A DNA stretch of 51,424 nucleotides. It comes from JBFWUM01 sp050247255 (GTDB taxonomy: Bacteria > Acidobacteriota > Vicinamibacteria > Vicinamibacterales > UBA2999). Each line of letters starts with the position of its first letter. Position 1 is the stretch's first letter. The DNA is taken from assembly GCA_050247255.1 (NCBI GenBank), contig JBFWUM010000028.1:1-51424 (forward strand), read 5' to 3'. This document shows positions 16,325-25,352 of this stretch, piece after piece. Made by a program: the position numbers and the translations under genes. Below the pieces are notes generated by a model that was not told where the DNA came from, did no database searches, and was given only the letters and a program-made list of their open reading frames with translations.

Positions 16325-17446
16325 ATGAGCCGCCGCCCTATCCGTGTTGCCATCGTCGCCGCGTCGTTGCGAATCCTGGGAGGACAGTCGATCCAGGCCC
16401 AGCGGATCCTCGACGGCTTTCGAGACGCCCCCGAGGTCGATGCGTGGCTGGTCCCGATCGATCCGGTTGCACCGGCGCCGTTCGACAGGCTTCAGCGCGT
16501 GAAGTTCGTCCGAACCATCGTCACGCAGCTCTGTTACTGGCCGCTGCTCGTGCGCGAGCTGCGCCGCGCCGACATCGTCCACGTCTTCTCGGCGTCGTAC
16601 TTCTCATTCCTGCTGGCGCCGCTGCCGGCGGTGATGGTGGCGCGACTGCTCGGCAAGCCGGTGCTGCTCAACTATCACAGCGGCGAGGCGCCGGATCACC
16701 TGGCCAGGTCGGGCCTCGCCCGCTTCGTCCTGCGCCGGGTCGTCCAGCACAACGTCGTGCCGTCGCCGTTCCTGCGCGAGGTGTTCGCCGGCTTCAGCCT
16801 GCCCGCGCAGGTGGTCGCGAACAGCATCGACCTGGAGCGCTTCGCGTATCGCGTGCGCCGCCCGCTTCGGCCGCGCCTGCTGTCGACCCGCAGCCTCGAA
16901 CCGATGTACAACGTCGCCTGCACGCTGCGCGCGTTTGCCCGCGTCCAGCGGGCGGTGCCGGAGGCGGAGTTGACGGTCGCCGGCGGCGGATCCCAGCGGA
17001 CGGCGCTCGAAGCGTTGGCCTCGTCACTGGGCCTGCGCGGGGTGCGTTTCATCGGCGCCGTCGCTCCCGATCGGATTCACGAGTGCTACGCCGGCGCCGA
17101 CCTGTATGTGCAGACGCCGCGCATCGACAACATGCCGCTGTCGGTGCTGGAGGCGTTTGCGAGCGGGCTGCCGGTGGTCTCGACGGACATTGGCGGCGTC
17201 CCCGCCATCCTCCACGACGGCGTTCACGGCTACCTCGCGCCGGACGATGACGACGAGGCGGTGGCGGCGCAGATCCTCGCCGCGCTCGGCGACGCCGACG
17301 AGGCGCGCCGGCGCGCGGCGGCGGCCCGGGCCAGCTGCAGCCGATACGACTGGCAGACGGTACGCGGCCAGTGGCTGGCCGCGTATCGCGCGCTGCCGGG
17401 AACCACGCGAGTGTCGGCGGCGGCGGCGGTCGAGGGGCGGCCGTGA
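16325..17446 (+). CDS. Family 4 glycosyltransferase
   Basis: A 373-residue GT-B glycosyltransferase. ATG 16325 gives 'MSRRPIRVAIVAASLRILGG', the usual GT4 start; the long upstream extension is leader sequence. Visible features are 'GGQSIQAQRIL', 'DIVHVFSASYFSFLLAP', 'NYHSGEAPDHL', 'LSTRSLEPMYNV', and the C-domain donor site 'TPRIDNMPLSVLEAFASGLPVVSTDIGG' with its E-x7-E-like spacing. It ends in GTGA shared with the start of the heparinase-like gene, so the two are translationally coupled. It probably builds the exopolysaccharide backbone. Confidence 0.9.
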   Translation: MSRRPIRVAIVAASLRILGGQSIQAQRILDGFRDAPEVDAWLVPIDPVAPAPFDRLQRVKFVRTIVTQLCYWPLLVRELRRADIVHVFSASYFSFLLAPLPAVMVARLLGKPVLLNYHSGEAPDHLARSGLARFVLRRVVQHNVVPSPFLREVFAGFSLPAQVVANSIDLERFAYRVRRPLRPRLLSTRSLEPMYNVACTLRAFARVQRAVPEAELTVAGGGSQRTALEALASSLGLRGVRFIGAVAPDRIHECYAGADLYVQTPRIDNMPLSVLEAFASGLPVVSTDIGGVPAILHDGVHGYLAPDDDDEAVAAQILAALGDADEARRRAAAARASCSRYDWQTVRGQWLAAYRALPGTTRVSAAAAVEGRP

Positions 17447-20037
17447 CCCGATTCGATCGCCTTCGGCGCATGGGGCGGGAAGAAGCCTCGTGGCGGGCGC
17501 GGGCGGCCGGGCGCATTCACCGCGATCGCATTCGCCACTGGTGCCGCCCCCCGAAATGGGATCGCGGCGCCCTCGCCAGCGCCCTGGCGCCGCACCTCGT
17601 CGACCCGTTCCTGCGCACGCACCTGGCGCGGCGGGACTGGGCGGGCGCGCAACGGACGCTCAGCCGCCTCGTCGCCGAACGAAAATCGCTGCACGCGCTC
17701 GACTGGCACGACGCCGATCGCGTGCGCCAGGCAATCCTCGCGCGCTGGCCGGGCGCGGCCGACGATGCGCGGGCGCGCGCCGATCGCCTGCTCGCCGGCC
17801 GCCATGCCCTGCTCGGCTACGACGACCTCGACTTCGCCCATGCCGGTCGGGCGATCGACTGGTCCTATGACCCGGTGCACCACCGCCAGGCCCCCGCGCG
17901 GTTCTGGGCCGATGTGCCCTACCTGGATCCCGCGTGCGGCGATCACAAGATCATCTGGGAGCTGAATCGCCACCAGCACTGGCTCACGCTCGGCCGCGCG
18001 CTGTGGCTCACGCGCGAACGGCGCTACGGCTTCGCCATCATCGAGCAGCTGACCGATTGGCTCGACGCCAACCCGCCGCTCACCGGCGTCAACTGGGCGA
18101 GCATGCTGGAGCTCGCGTTTCGCTCGCTCTCGTGGACGTGGGCGCTGCACTTCCTGCTGGCCGACACGACCGCCGGCACGAGCCCCTTCGACGCGCGCCC
18201 GTGGCTGATCGATCTGTTGATCGGGCTCGATCGCCAGCTGACGCACGTCGAGCGCAACCTGTCGCACTACTTCAGCCCGAATACGCACCTCACCGGCGAG
18301 GCGCTGGCCCTGTACGTGGTCGGCCGCACCGTCCCGGAGTTGGCAGCCAGTCCGCGCTGGGCGGCGACCGGGCGCGACGTGCTGCTGCGCGAGATCGAGA
18401 CGCAGATCGGCCCTGACGGCGGGCATGCCGAGCGGTCGATGCACTACCACCGCTACACGCTCGACTTCTACCTGCTGGCCCTGCAGGTTGCCGAACGCAG
18501 CGGCGATCGCGAGGCCGCCGGCGCGTTCCGCGGCGCCGTCGCCCGGCTCGCCGCGTTTGCCCGTCACCTGGCCGACGATCAGGGGCGGCTGCCGATGATC
18601 GGCGACGACGACGGCGGCATGCTGTTCCCGATGCTGCGGCGCAATCCGCTGGACGTGCGCGATGCGTTGGCGCTGGCGGCGGTGGCGCTCGGCGATGCGT
18701 CGCTGGCGCCGTGGGGCGTGCCGGAAGAAGCGGTGTGGTTGCGGGGCGGGGAGCTTCCGCCTTTAGGCGGAAGCCGAAATGCAGGCCTTCCGCCTAAAGG
18801 CGGAAGCCACACCGGTGACGGGTACACCGTGATTCGTGACGCGCGCGGCGGGCACCTGGTGTTCGATACGGGCGTCCACGGCTTCCTCAACGGCGGCCAC
18901 GCCCATGCCGACGCGCTCGCCGTCACCGTGACGGTCGACAACCACCCGCTGCTGATCGATCCCGGCACGGCCACCTACACCATGGACCCGGAGCGCCGGG
19001 ATCGCTTCCGCCACAGCCTGTCGCACAACACGCTCACGCTCGACGGGCGCTCGTCATCCGAACCGGCCGGCCCCTTTCACTGGCGGACCCGCACCGACGC
19101 GCGCCGCGATGTCCTGCGTGTCACGCCACACCTGTCGTGGGCCGAAGGCAGCCACGACGGTTACGGCGCCGCGCGCCATCGGCGCAGCATCGTGCACGAG
19201 CGCAGCGGCGGCTGGCTGATTCTCGACGAGGTGGCCGGCCGCGGCCGCCACACCATCGACCTCTGCTGGCATTTCGATCCGGCCTGGCAGGTTACCTGTG
19301 AGTCGAAGGCACGCCTTCGCGCCACCGGCCCCGGCGGCACGATCGCATGGCTGCTGCACGAGCCGGGCGGCTTGTCGCTGGCACGCGGCGACGAGGACTC
19401 GGGCCTCGGCTGGTGCGCGCCGCTCTATGGGCAGGTGGTCCCCACGTGGACCGCGAGGTTCACGCATCATGCCGCGGCGCCGGTCGGTCTCTTCACGTGG
19501 ATCGCCGCCACGCTCGACGACCCGCGCGAGCCCTGCCTCGAGCGGCTTCACGTCGAGCACGACCCCGGTGCGCCGGCGTACGGCGTTCGCATCCGTCACG
19601 GGGAACGCGAGGATGTCGTGCTGCTCCGGCCTGGCGACCCGCCGCGCCGCGAGTCACGGGCCGCCAGCACCCGCGACTATCACACCGACGCGCGGCTGCT
19701 GTCGGTCACGATGCGCGACGGGCAGGTTGCGGCGCTCGCACTCGCCGACGGCGCGCACGCCCTGGCGCTCGGCGACGGGCTGATCAGCGTCGCTGCAGAC
19801 CGGCCGGTCGACGATCTGCACGTCGCGATCGAGGCGGACGCCATCGAGCTGACCGCGTCGGTCCCGCCGCCGCGGATCCAGCTGCAGGGGGCCGCCGTAT
19901 CACGGGCGCGGCTTGCCCGCCTCAACGGCCGCGAGATCGCGCTGGCACGGCCCGGGCGAATCGACACCATCGCCATTCCGGCCGCCGAATGGAGCGCGCC
20001 GCCGGCGCGGGAAACGAGGACAACATGTGTGGCATAG
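17443..20037 (+). CDS. Heparinase II/III-like polysaccharide lyase
   Basis: An 864-residue heparinase II/III family protein: an N-terminal alpha/alpha toroid (~1-430, 'DHKIIWELNRHQHWLTLGRA', 'HLTGEALALYVVG', 'MHYHRYTLDFYLLAL') and a C-terminal beta-sandwich. The H486-x-H488 motif 'NGGHAHADAL' and 'IDPGTATYTMDPERRDRFR' are typical. The family cleaves uronic-acid polysaccharides by beta-elimination. No signal peptide is seen, as in exopolysaccharide-locus members of the family. GTG 17443 overlaps the GT4 stop (GTGA) with a GAGG-like site upstream. Residues ~437-455 ('ELPPLGGSRNAGLPPKGGS') come from an inserted palindrome doublet at 18754-18806, between the two domains. The stop overlaps the asnB start by 13 bp. 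Confidence 0.88.
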   Translation: MTRFDRLRRMGREEASWRARAAGRIHRDRIRHWCRPPKWDRGALASALAPHLVDPFLRTHLARRDWAGAQRTLSRLVAERKSLHALDWHDADRVRQAILARWPGAADDARARADRLLAGRHALLGYDDLDFAHAGRAIDWSYDPVHHRQAPARFWADVPYLDPACGDHKIIWELNRHQHWLTLGRALWLTRERRYGFAIIEQLTDWLDANPPLTGVNWASMLELAFRSLSWTWALHFLLADTTAGTSPFDARPWLIDLLIGLDRQLTHVERNLSHYFSPNTHLTGEALALYVVGRTVPELAASPRWAATGRDVLLREIETQIGPDGGHAERSMHYHRYTLDFYLLALQVAERSGDREAAGAFRGAVARLAAFARHLADDQGRLPMIGDDDGGMLFPMLRRNPLDVRDALALAAVALGDASLAPWGVPEEAVWLRGGELPPLGGSRNAGLPPKGGSHTGDGYTVIRDARGGHLVFDTGVHGFLNGGHAHADALAVTVTVDNHPLLIDPGTATYTMDPERRDRFRHSLSHNTLTLDGRSSSEPAGPFHWRTRTDARRDVLRVTPHLSWAEGSHDGYGAARHRRSIVHERSGGWLILDEVAGRGRHTIDLCWHFDPAWQVTCESKARLRATGPGGTIAWLLHEPGGLSLARGDEDSGLGWCAPLYGQVVPTWTARFTHHAAAPVGLFTWIAATLDDPREPCLERLHVEHDPGAPAYGVRIRHGEREDVVLLRPGDPPRRESRAASTRDYHTDARLLSVTMRDGQVAALALADGAHALALGDGLISVAADRPVDDLHVAIEADAIELTASVPPPRIQLQGAAVSRARLARLNGREIALARPGRIDTIAIPAAEWSAPPARETRTTCVA
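18754..18806. repeat. In-frame palindrome doublet inside the heparinase-like gene
   Basis: CTTCCGCCTTTAGGCGGAAG (18754-18773) and its reverse complement CTTCCGCCTAAAGGCGGAAG (18787-18806) lie 13 bp apart in inverted orientation, like a REP doublet. Both are read through in frame as 'LPPLGGS' and 'LPPKGGS'. Related palindromes occur inside the ROK kinase gene. Confidence 0.85.
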
Positions 20038-21914
20038 CCGGCTTCGCCGACCTGGCGCCCGGCCCGCATTCGCTCGACGTCGATCGCTCGCGGGTGCGGG
20101 CCATGTGCGACGTCATGCGGCACCGCGGCCCCGACGATGACGGCTATTACGTGGCGCCCGGCGTGGCGCTGGGCATGCGGCGGCTCAGCATCATCGACCT
20201 CGCCACCGGCCGCCAGCCGATTCACAACGAGGACGCCACCGTCTGGGTCGTCTTCAACGGCGAGATCTACAACTACCGCGAGCTGCGCCGCGAGCTGGAG
20301 CGCGCCGGGCACCGTTTCTCCACGTCCAGCGACACCGAGACGATCGTCCACGGCTACGAGGAGTGGGGCTCCCAGGTGTTCTCGCGGCTGCGCGGCATGT
20401 TCGGCGTGGCCATCTGGGACGCGCCCGCGCGCACGCTGCTCGTCGGCCGCGACCGCCCCGGCATCAAGCCGCTCTACTACGCCGAAGCCGGCGGCCGCCT
20501 CCTGTTCGGCTCCGAGGCCAAGTGCGTGCTCGCCTGCCCCGAGGTCGACCGGCAGCTCCACGCGCCGGCGCTCGATCACTACCTGGCCTATCTCTACACC
20601 CCGCGCGACCAGTCGATCTTCCGCGGCATCAAGAAGCTGCCGCCCGGACATTTCCTGCGCGTCGCGGACGGCCGCGTCTCGATCGAGCGCTACTGGAGCC
20701 TGCCGACGGAGGCCGCCTTCGCGGGAACGGAGGCCGAGGCGCTCGATCGGCTCGAGCAGGTGCTGGGTGATGCCGTGACGTCGCACATGGTCAGCGACGT
20801 GCCGCTCGGCGCGTTCCTGTCGGGCGGCATCGACTCGAGCGTGGTCGTCGCGCTGATGGCGCGTGCCTCAGGCCGGCCGGTCAAGACTTTCTCGATCGGC
20901 TTCGAGGAGCAGGCGTTCGACGAGCTGCCGCACGCCCGGCGCGTGGCCGAACACCTCGGGACCGAGCACCACGAATTCGTCGTCCGGCCCGACGCCCTCG
21001 ACGTGCTCGACCGCCTCGTCTGGCACTTCGACGAACCATTTGCCGATTCGTCGGCGATTCCGACCTGGTATGTCTCGGAGATCGCGCGCCGGCACGTGAC
21101 CGTCGTGCTCTCGGGTGACGGCGGGGATGAGCTGTTCGGCGGCTACGACCGCTACCTGCCGCATCCGCGGGTGGCGGCGTTCGACCGGCTGGCGCCGGGC
21201 ATCGGGCGCATGGCCGCAGCGGCGATGTGGCGGGCGCTCCCCCACGGCGCGCGCGGCAAGAACTTCCTGCGCCGGGTCGCGCGTGACCCCCGCGGCCGCT
21301 ATCTGGACTCGATCACCTTCTATCACGCCGACGAGCGGCGCGAACTCCTGTCACCGGATATCGCCAGGCGCCTCGGCCGCTGGAACGCGGAAGCCGCGTT
21401 TGCCTCGCCTTTTGCCGAACTGGACTCGCTTCCGTTCGCGGCGCAGATGATGGCGTTCGACTTTGCCACCTACCTGCCGGAAGACTGCCTCACCAAAGTG
21501 GATCGCATGAGCATGGCGCACTCGATCGAGTCGCGCGTGCCGCTGCTCGATCACCAGGTCGTCGAGTTCGCCGCGTCGCTCCCGGCGTCGATGAAGATCC
21601 AGGGGGATCGCCGGAAGCACCTGCTGAAGCAGCTGGCGTTCCGGCTGGTCCCGCGCGAGCTGCTCGATCGGCCCAAGCAGGGGTTCGGCGTGCCGATCGG
21701 CCACTGGTTCCGCGGCTCGCTGCGCGACGCCTTCGGCGACATCCTCGGATCGGCGCAGACGAGGCAGCGCGGGTTGTTCAACTACCGTTTCGTGGATCGC
21801 GTGCTGGAGGAACACCTGGCCGGAACGCGCGACCATTCGCTGAGGTTGTGGCAGCTCCTGGTGTTGGAGCTCTGGCAGCGGGAGTACGTGGATCCGGCGG
21901 CCGCAGCCGCTTAG
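20025..21914 (+). CDS. asnB: Asparagine synthetase-type amidotransferase (intact copy 1)
   Basis: A 629-residue AsnB-family enzyme. The chain begins 'MCGIAGF', so Cys2 is available as the glutaminase nucleophile. 'RHRGPDDDGYY', 'NGEIYNYRELR' and 'RDRPGIKPLYY' follow in the class II amidotransferase domain. The ATP-pyrophosphatase loop is 'SGGIDSS' (S266-S272), with 'LSGDGGDELFGGYDRY' further on. The ATG at 20025 has GAGGA just upstream and lies in the end of the heparinase-like gene. In polysaccharide clusters such enzymes can amidate uronic acids (as proposed for WbpS-type proteins) rather than make asparagine; the co-located uronate-forming dehydrogenase at 31494 supports that inference. 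Confidence 0.92.
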   Translation: MCGIAGFADLAPGPHSLDVDRSRVRAMCDVMRHRGPDDDGYYVAPGVALGMRRLSIIDLATGRQPIHNEDATVWVVFNGEIYNYRELRRELERAGHRFSTSSDTETIVHGYEEWGSQVFSRLRGMFGVAIWDAPARTLLVGRDRPGIKPLYYAEAGGRLLFGSEAKCVLACPEVDRQLHAPALDHYLAYLYTPRDQSIFRGIKKLPPGHFLRVADGRVSIERYWSLPTEAAFAGTEAEALDRLEQVLGDAVTSHMVSDVPLGAFLSGGIDSSVVVALMARASGRPVKTFSIGFEEQAFDELPHARRVAEHLGTEHHEFVVRPDALDVLDRLVWHFDEPFADSSAIPTWYVSEIARRHVTVVLSGDGGDELFGGYDRYLPHPRVAAFDRLAPGIGRMAAAAMWRALPHGARGKNFLRRVARDPRGRYLDSITFYHADERRELLSPDIARRLGRWNAEAAFASPFAELDSLPFAAQMMAFDFATYLPEDCLTKVDRMSMAHSIESRVPLLDHQVVEFAASLPASMKIQGDRRKHLLKQLAFRLVPRELLDRPKQGFGVPIGHWFRGSLRDAFGDILGSAQTRQRGLFNYRFVDRVLEEHLAGTRDHSLRLWQLLVLELWQREYVDPAAAAA

Positions 21915-21920
21915 CTCGGG

Positions 21921-21978
21921 GGTCGGTGGTCGGTGGTCGGTGGTCGGACGCATACACCACCACCGCCGACCACCGACC
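21921..21978. repeat. Inverted heptad array GGTCGGT between convergent stops
   Basis: Nearly four direct copies of GGTCGGT (21921-21947) are followed by the inverted GACCACCGACC (21968-21978). The array begins 6 bp after the asnB TAG and, on the other strand, 5 bp after the TAG of the beta-helix gene. The arms can fold into a hairpin, which could serve as a bidirectional transcript end although it lacks T-runs. Confidence 0.75.
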
Positions 21979-21983
21979 ATCGA

Positions 21984-24900
21984 CTATCTACCAACTATCG
22001 TGCCGTCGTCCTTGAGCGAACCCGGCGCCACGAGCAGGTAGCGGTCGGGCGAAATCACGATCTGGTCGATCGACAGGCCGTCTTCGCGCGGCTGGATGCG
22101 CAGCGTCTGCAGCCCGCTCGCCGGGAACACCAGGTGCGTGCCGGCCTGGTTCGGTTCGGTGCCGAGCCCATTGTCCTGCCACCCCCAGCGCGACAGCCCC
22201 GCCGTCGGCGCGTCCTCGAGCTGGTAGATCAGCGCGTCGGTCGTGCCGATGGCCGCCCCCTCCATGCCGGAGAACTGCAGGAACGCCGAATCGTTGCCGA
22301 ACTCGTTGCGCTGGGCGCGCGACCGCAGCCAGATGTGGTACGGCCGCCCTGCCTCGGCGTAGAACTGGAACTCGGCGTAGGTCGACGGCGCCGCCGACGC
22401 CGACGGCTTCTTCGCCGCGTAGTGATTGGGGTTCCACAGCGACTGCGTGTCGGCCGCGGTCGGATCCGGATCGATCTGGTAATCACCCACCATCCGGGCA
22501 CGATCCGAGGCGTGCAGCACGATTTCGGCGGTCGGCGTCACGACCACCTCGGCGCTCGTGGCCAGCGCGCCGGCGTCGTCCATCGCCCGGGCCGACAGCG
22601 TGTGGTCGCCCGCCGTCGCGTCCCAGGTGAAGGTGAACGGCGCCGCCGTTGCGGTGCCCGCGAGCTCGCCGTCGACCAGGAAGTCGACGCGGGTGATGAA
22701 GCCGTCGCTGTCGAGCGCCTGCGCCGTCAGCGCGATCGGCGCCGCCAGCTGCACCGGGCCGGTGACGGGGTCGAGGGCGACGACGGGCGCAATGTTCGGC
22801 GGCGGCACGACCATCAGCGTGAAGGACCGCGTGGCCGAGCGCGACGGGTCGGCGGCGTCGCTGACCATCAGCGTGACATCGAGGGTCACGGCGGCCGGCG
22901 TCGTCCCGCTGATCACACCGTTATCGGACAGCGCGTAGCCTGCCGGCAGCGCGCCCCCCGCCACGGACCAGCTGTAAGTCCCGAGCCCGCCCTCGGCTTC
23001 GAGCGCCACCGCGTACGGCATCTTCGCGGTGCCTTCGGGAAGTACCAGCGTGGCGATCGTCACCGGGGCGATGGCGCGCTCGACGTGCAGTGTCAGCGGC
23101 TTGCGGACGGTGGCGCCGTCGGCGTCGGTCAGTTCGATGGTGAAGATCGCATCGCCCTCGGCGACCGGCGCCCCGGCAATCGTCCCCGACTGCGGGTCGA
23201 GCAGCAGCCCGGCGGGAAGCATCCCCTCAAACAGGCTCCAGCTGTACGGCGCGCGGCCGCCGGTTGCCTCCAGCGTCGTCTCATACGCGGCGCCTTCAGT
23301 GCCGTCGGCAACCGCCTCGGTCACGATCGAGGGTGGCTCCACCTGCGCCGACTCGCTGTGCCAGCCGAGCTCGCCCATCGCGGCGCCCAGGTCCAGGCCG
23401 TCCGTGGCCGCGAACGCCCAGTCGGTGCCCGGAACCAGCGAGAAGTCCATGCCTGCGTAGTCGACGAAGTGCTCGGCGAACGCGTCCACCGACGGGAACA
23501 GGTTGCCGGAGGGGTAGCTCGACGCCGGGCCGCCAGCCAGGACGTTCCGTGTCACCAGCGCACCGGGCAGGTAATGGCTGATGGCGCTGTTCCCGTAGCC
23601 GTAGCCGGAGCCGAAGATGCCGTACTTGTCGTGGCGCGCCACGTTGTTGGTGATCGCGACCCCGCTCATCGGCGGACCGCTCAGCATGACGATGCCGGCG
23701 CCGCTGCCCGAGATGAGCGTGTTGTGGTCGATGGTGATGTCACGCGGCTCGTTGTCGAGCAGCAGGAAGTAGCCGCTGCCGCCCCACGTCTTGCTGTAAT
23801 CGGAGAACTCGTTGTGGCGGATCCGGATGCTGTTGGTCTGCTGGCTCGGGTGGCGGTTGTCGTAGCCGGTGATCGTCACCCCGGCGCCGACGTGGCGGAT
23901 GATGTTGTGCTCGAAGGTCACATCCTCCACGACCGCCCAGGTCGCATCGCCGTACTGGTTGCGCGGCGTGAACAGCACCGCAACGCCGTTCTGCGCCTGC
24001 GCCCAGTTGTTCTCCATCACGTTGTGATCGACCTGCACCGCGCGGGCGTTCTTCAGCTCGAACAGGTTCTTGACCGTCCACACCGTCGGCTTCACCGGGG
24101 CGCTGCTCTTCGGCGTCACCAGCCCGTTGTCGGTGAAGCTGGTGGCGGTGGTGATCCAGTAGAGCGCCTGCCCGCCCGGCGTGCGGCCGAACACGACGTA
24201 GTCCTTGGCGTCGGCCACCGGCGACCATGTCAGCGTCACCGCGCCGCCGTTGCCGACGGTCACCGCCACCTCCTCGCTCGGCACGGAGTTGCCCGTGCCA
24301 CTGGAGCCGAGGTCGGCCCGAGCCACGACGAGATAGGCGTACGTCGCGGCCGGGAGCGCGCCACTGCCGGCGGTGGCGCGGACGTTGGCCGGGGTCGGCA
24401 CGATCGGGTCGCGCCAGCTGAGCGGCCGCGTCAGGACGTTGCCGCGCACGGTGATGTCGGTGGCCACCAGCCCGGGGATCTTCGGATCGTCGCCGCCGAT
24501 GAGGATGACGTTGCCCGCCGCCTCCAGGTAGTTGTTCTCGATGTGGTACGGCCCGGTGCCGTTCCACCCGGCAATCGCCTGCGAATCCTGTCCGGCGGCC
24601 TTGATGTCCGAGACATACGAGTTGACGATCGTCGTCGACGCGCTGTTGAGGGCAATGCCGCGCTTCTGCCCCATCGCGCGATCGCCGTGCAGGTAGACGC
24701 GGTCGACGATGATGTGATGCGGCATGCGTTCGAGCGTGTTCTGCTTGCTCGACCCGTCGCCGAGCTGGAGGATGTCGTACGTCCCCTTCACCGTCGCCGG
24801 GAACTCGAGCAGCTCGAGCCGCCAGTAGCCGGCGCCCGCCGCCAGGCGGATGGCTGGCGCGACGCCCGGCGAGACGATGCGCGCCAGGTACGGTGCGTAC

Positions 24901-25160
24901 GCCGGCGTCATGCGCATGCCGGGCGGCGGCAGCAGCGCGTCATCGCCGCCCGTGCGGATGGTGATGTAGGCGCCGCCCGCGTGGGCGGGCAGGACGAAAT
25001 TGCCAACATAGGTGGCGCCGGGCTCAAGGCGAATGGTGTCGCCGGGCTGCGCCGCGTTGATGGCCGCCTGCAGATTCCCGCCGGCGGGGACGTCGATGGT
25101 GGCCGCGGCTGCCGTTGGAACGGACGCCGCGGCGAGGAGGAGCGCGTAAATCAACTTCAT
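21984..25160 (-). CDS. Secreted right-handed beta-helix protein with Ig-like and C-terminal binding modules
   Basis: A 1,058-residue exported protein with signal peptide 'MKLIYALLLAAASVPTAAAA'. Residues ~20-580 form a parallel beta-helix with repeated N-ladder turns ('HIENNYLEAAGNVILIGG', 'FEHNIIRHVGAGVTITGYDN', 'ITNNVARHDKYGIFGSG'), interrupted by a fibronectin-like insert (~255-345). The architecture is that of polysaccharide lyases and pectinase-like enzymes. Two putative Ig (He_PIG-like) repeats (~600-790) and a further Ig-like domain (~795-880) follow. The last ~175 residues match the module in the PLD protein at 6091 ('REDGLSIDQIVISPD'). No catalytic triad can be placed with confidence. 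The role is likely binding or cleaving extracellular polysaccharide. Confidence 0.83.
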   Translation of the reverse strand: MKLIYALLLAAASVPTAAAATIDVPAGGNLQAAINAAQPGDTIRLEPGATYVGNFVLPAHAGGAYITIRTGGDDALLPPPGMRMTPAYAPYLARIVSPGVAPAIRLAAGAGYWRLELLEFPATVKGTYDILQLGDGSSKQNTLERMPHHIIVDRVYLHGDRAMGQKRGIALNSASTTIVNSYVSDIKAAGQDSQAIAGWNGTGPYHIENNYLEAAGNVILIGGDDPKIPGLVATDITVRGNVLTRPLSWRDPIVPTPANVRATAGSGALPAATYAYLVVARADLGSSGTGNSVPSEEVAVTVGNGGAVTLTWSPVADAKDYVVFGRTPGGQALYWITTATSFTDNGLVTPKSSAPVKPTVWTVKNLFELKNARAVQVDHNVMENNWAQAQNGVAVLFTPRNQYGDATWAVVEDVTFEHNIIRHVGAGVTITGYDNRHPSQQTNSIRIRHNEFSDYSKTWGGSGYFLLLDNEPRDITIDHNTLISGSGAGIVMLSGPPMSGVAITNNVARHDKYGIFGSGYGYGNSAISHYLPGALVTRNVLAGGPASSYPSGNLFPSVDAFAEHFVDYAGMDFSLVPGTDWAFAATDGLDLGAAMGELGWHSESAQVEPPSIVTEAVADGTEGAAYETTLEATGGRAPYSWSLFEGMLPAGLLLDPQSGTIAGAPVAEGDAIFTIELTDADGATVRKPLTLHVERAIAPVTIATLVLPEGTAKMPYAVALEAEGGLGTYSWSVAGGALPAGYALSDNGVISGTTPAAVTLDVTLMVSDAADPSRSATRSFTLMVVPPPNIAPVVALDPVTGPVQLAAPIALTAQALDSDGFITRVDFLVDGELAGTATAAPFTFTWDATAGDHTLSARAMDDAGALATSAEVVVTPTAEIVLHASDRARMVGDYQIDPDPTAADTQSLWNPNHYAAKKPSASAAPSTYAEFQFYAEAGRPYHIWLRSRAQRNEFGNDSAFLQFSGMEGAAIGTTDALIYQLEDAPTAGLSRWGWQDNGLGTEPNQAGTHLVFPASGLQTLRIQPREDGLSIDQIVISPDRYLLVAPGSLKDDGTIVGR

Positions 25161-25352
25161 GGTCTGATACCTACGGCTCAGGTAGGTTCAAGGCAGGTAC
25201 CGGCTGAGGTATGTCGCTACGGCTGAGCGTGTTTTGTCATTTCAGGCGAGATTTGTGCGCGTGTCATTAGCTCGACAGTGTGTTGAATACTGCTGAGCCA
25301 ACCAAAAGAGACCTCGGCATTACAAAGCTGGTCCGTTTCCGGGGCGTGGTTC
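25161..25352 (-). promoter_or_regulatory. Leader with three tandem hairpins presenting the same loop
   Basis: Three hairpins have different stems but a common loop word: ACCTA/TAGGT (25169-25187), TACC/GGTA (25198-25211) and CGCT/AGCG (25215-25229). Loops contain all or part of CGGCT(C/G)AGG. The nearest lies 8 bp from the beta-helix ATG and would cover its weak AGG site. A fourth TGCTGAGCC (25291-25299) lies within AATACTGCTGAGC, identical to 14342-14354. Confidence 0.55.

Noticed and set aside
21933..25226. A 1,097-codon open frame on the plus strand opposite the beta-helix gene
   Set aside because: High-GC antisense shadow; the translation is Arg/Gly/Val-rich without domains, while the minus-strand protein has a signal peptide and clear domains.
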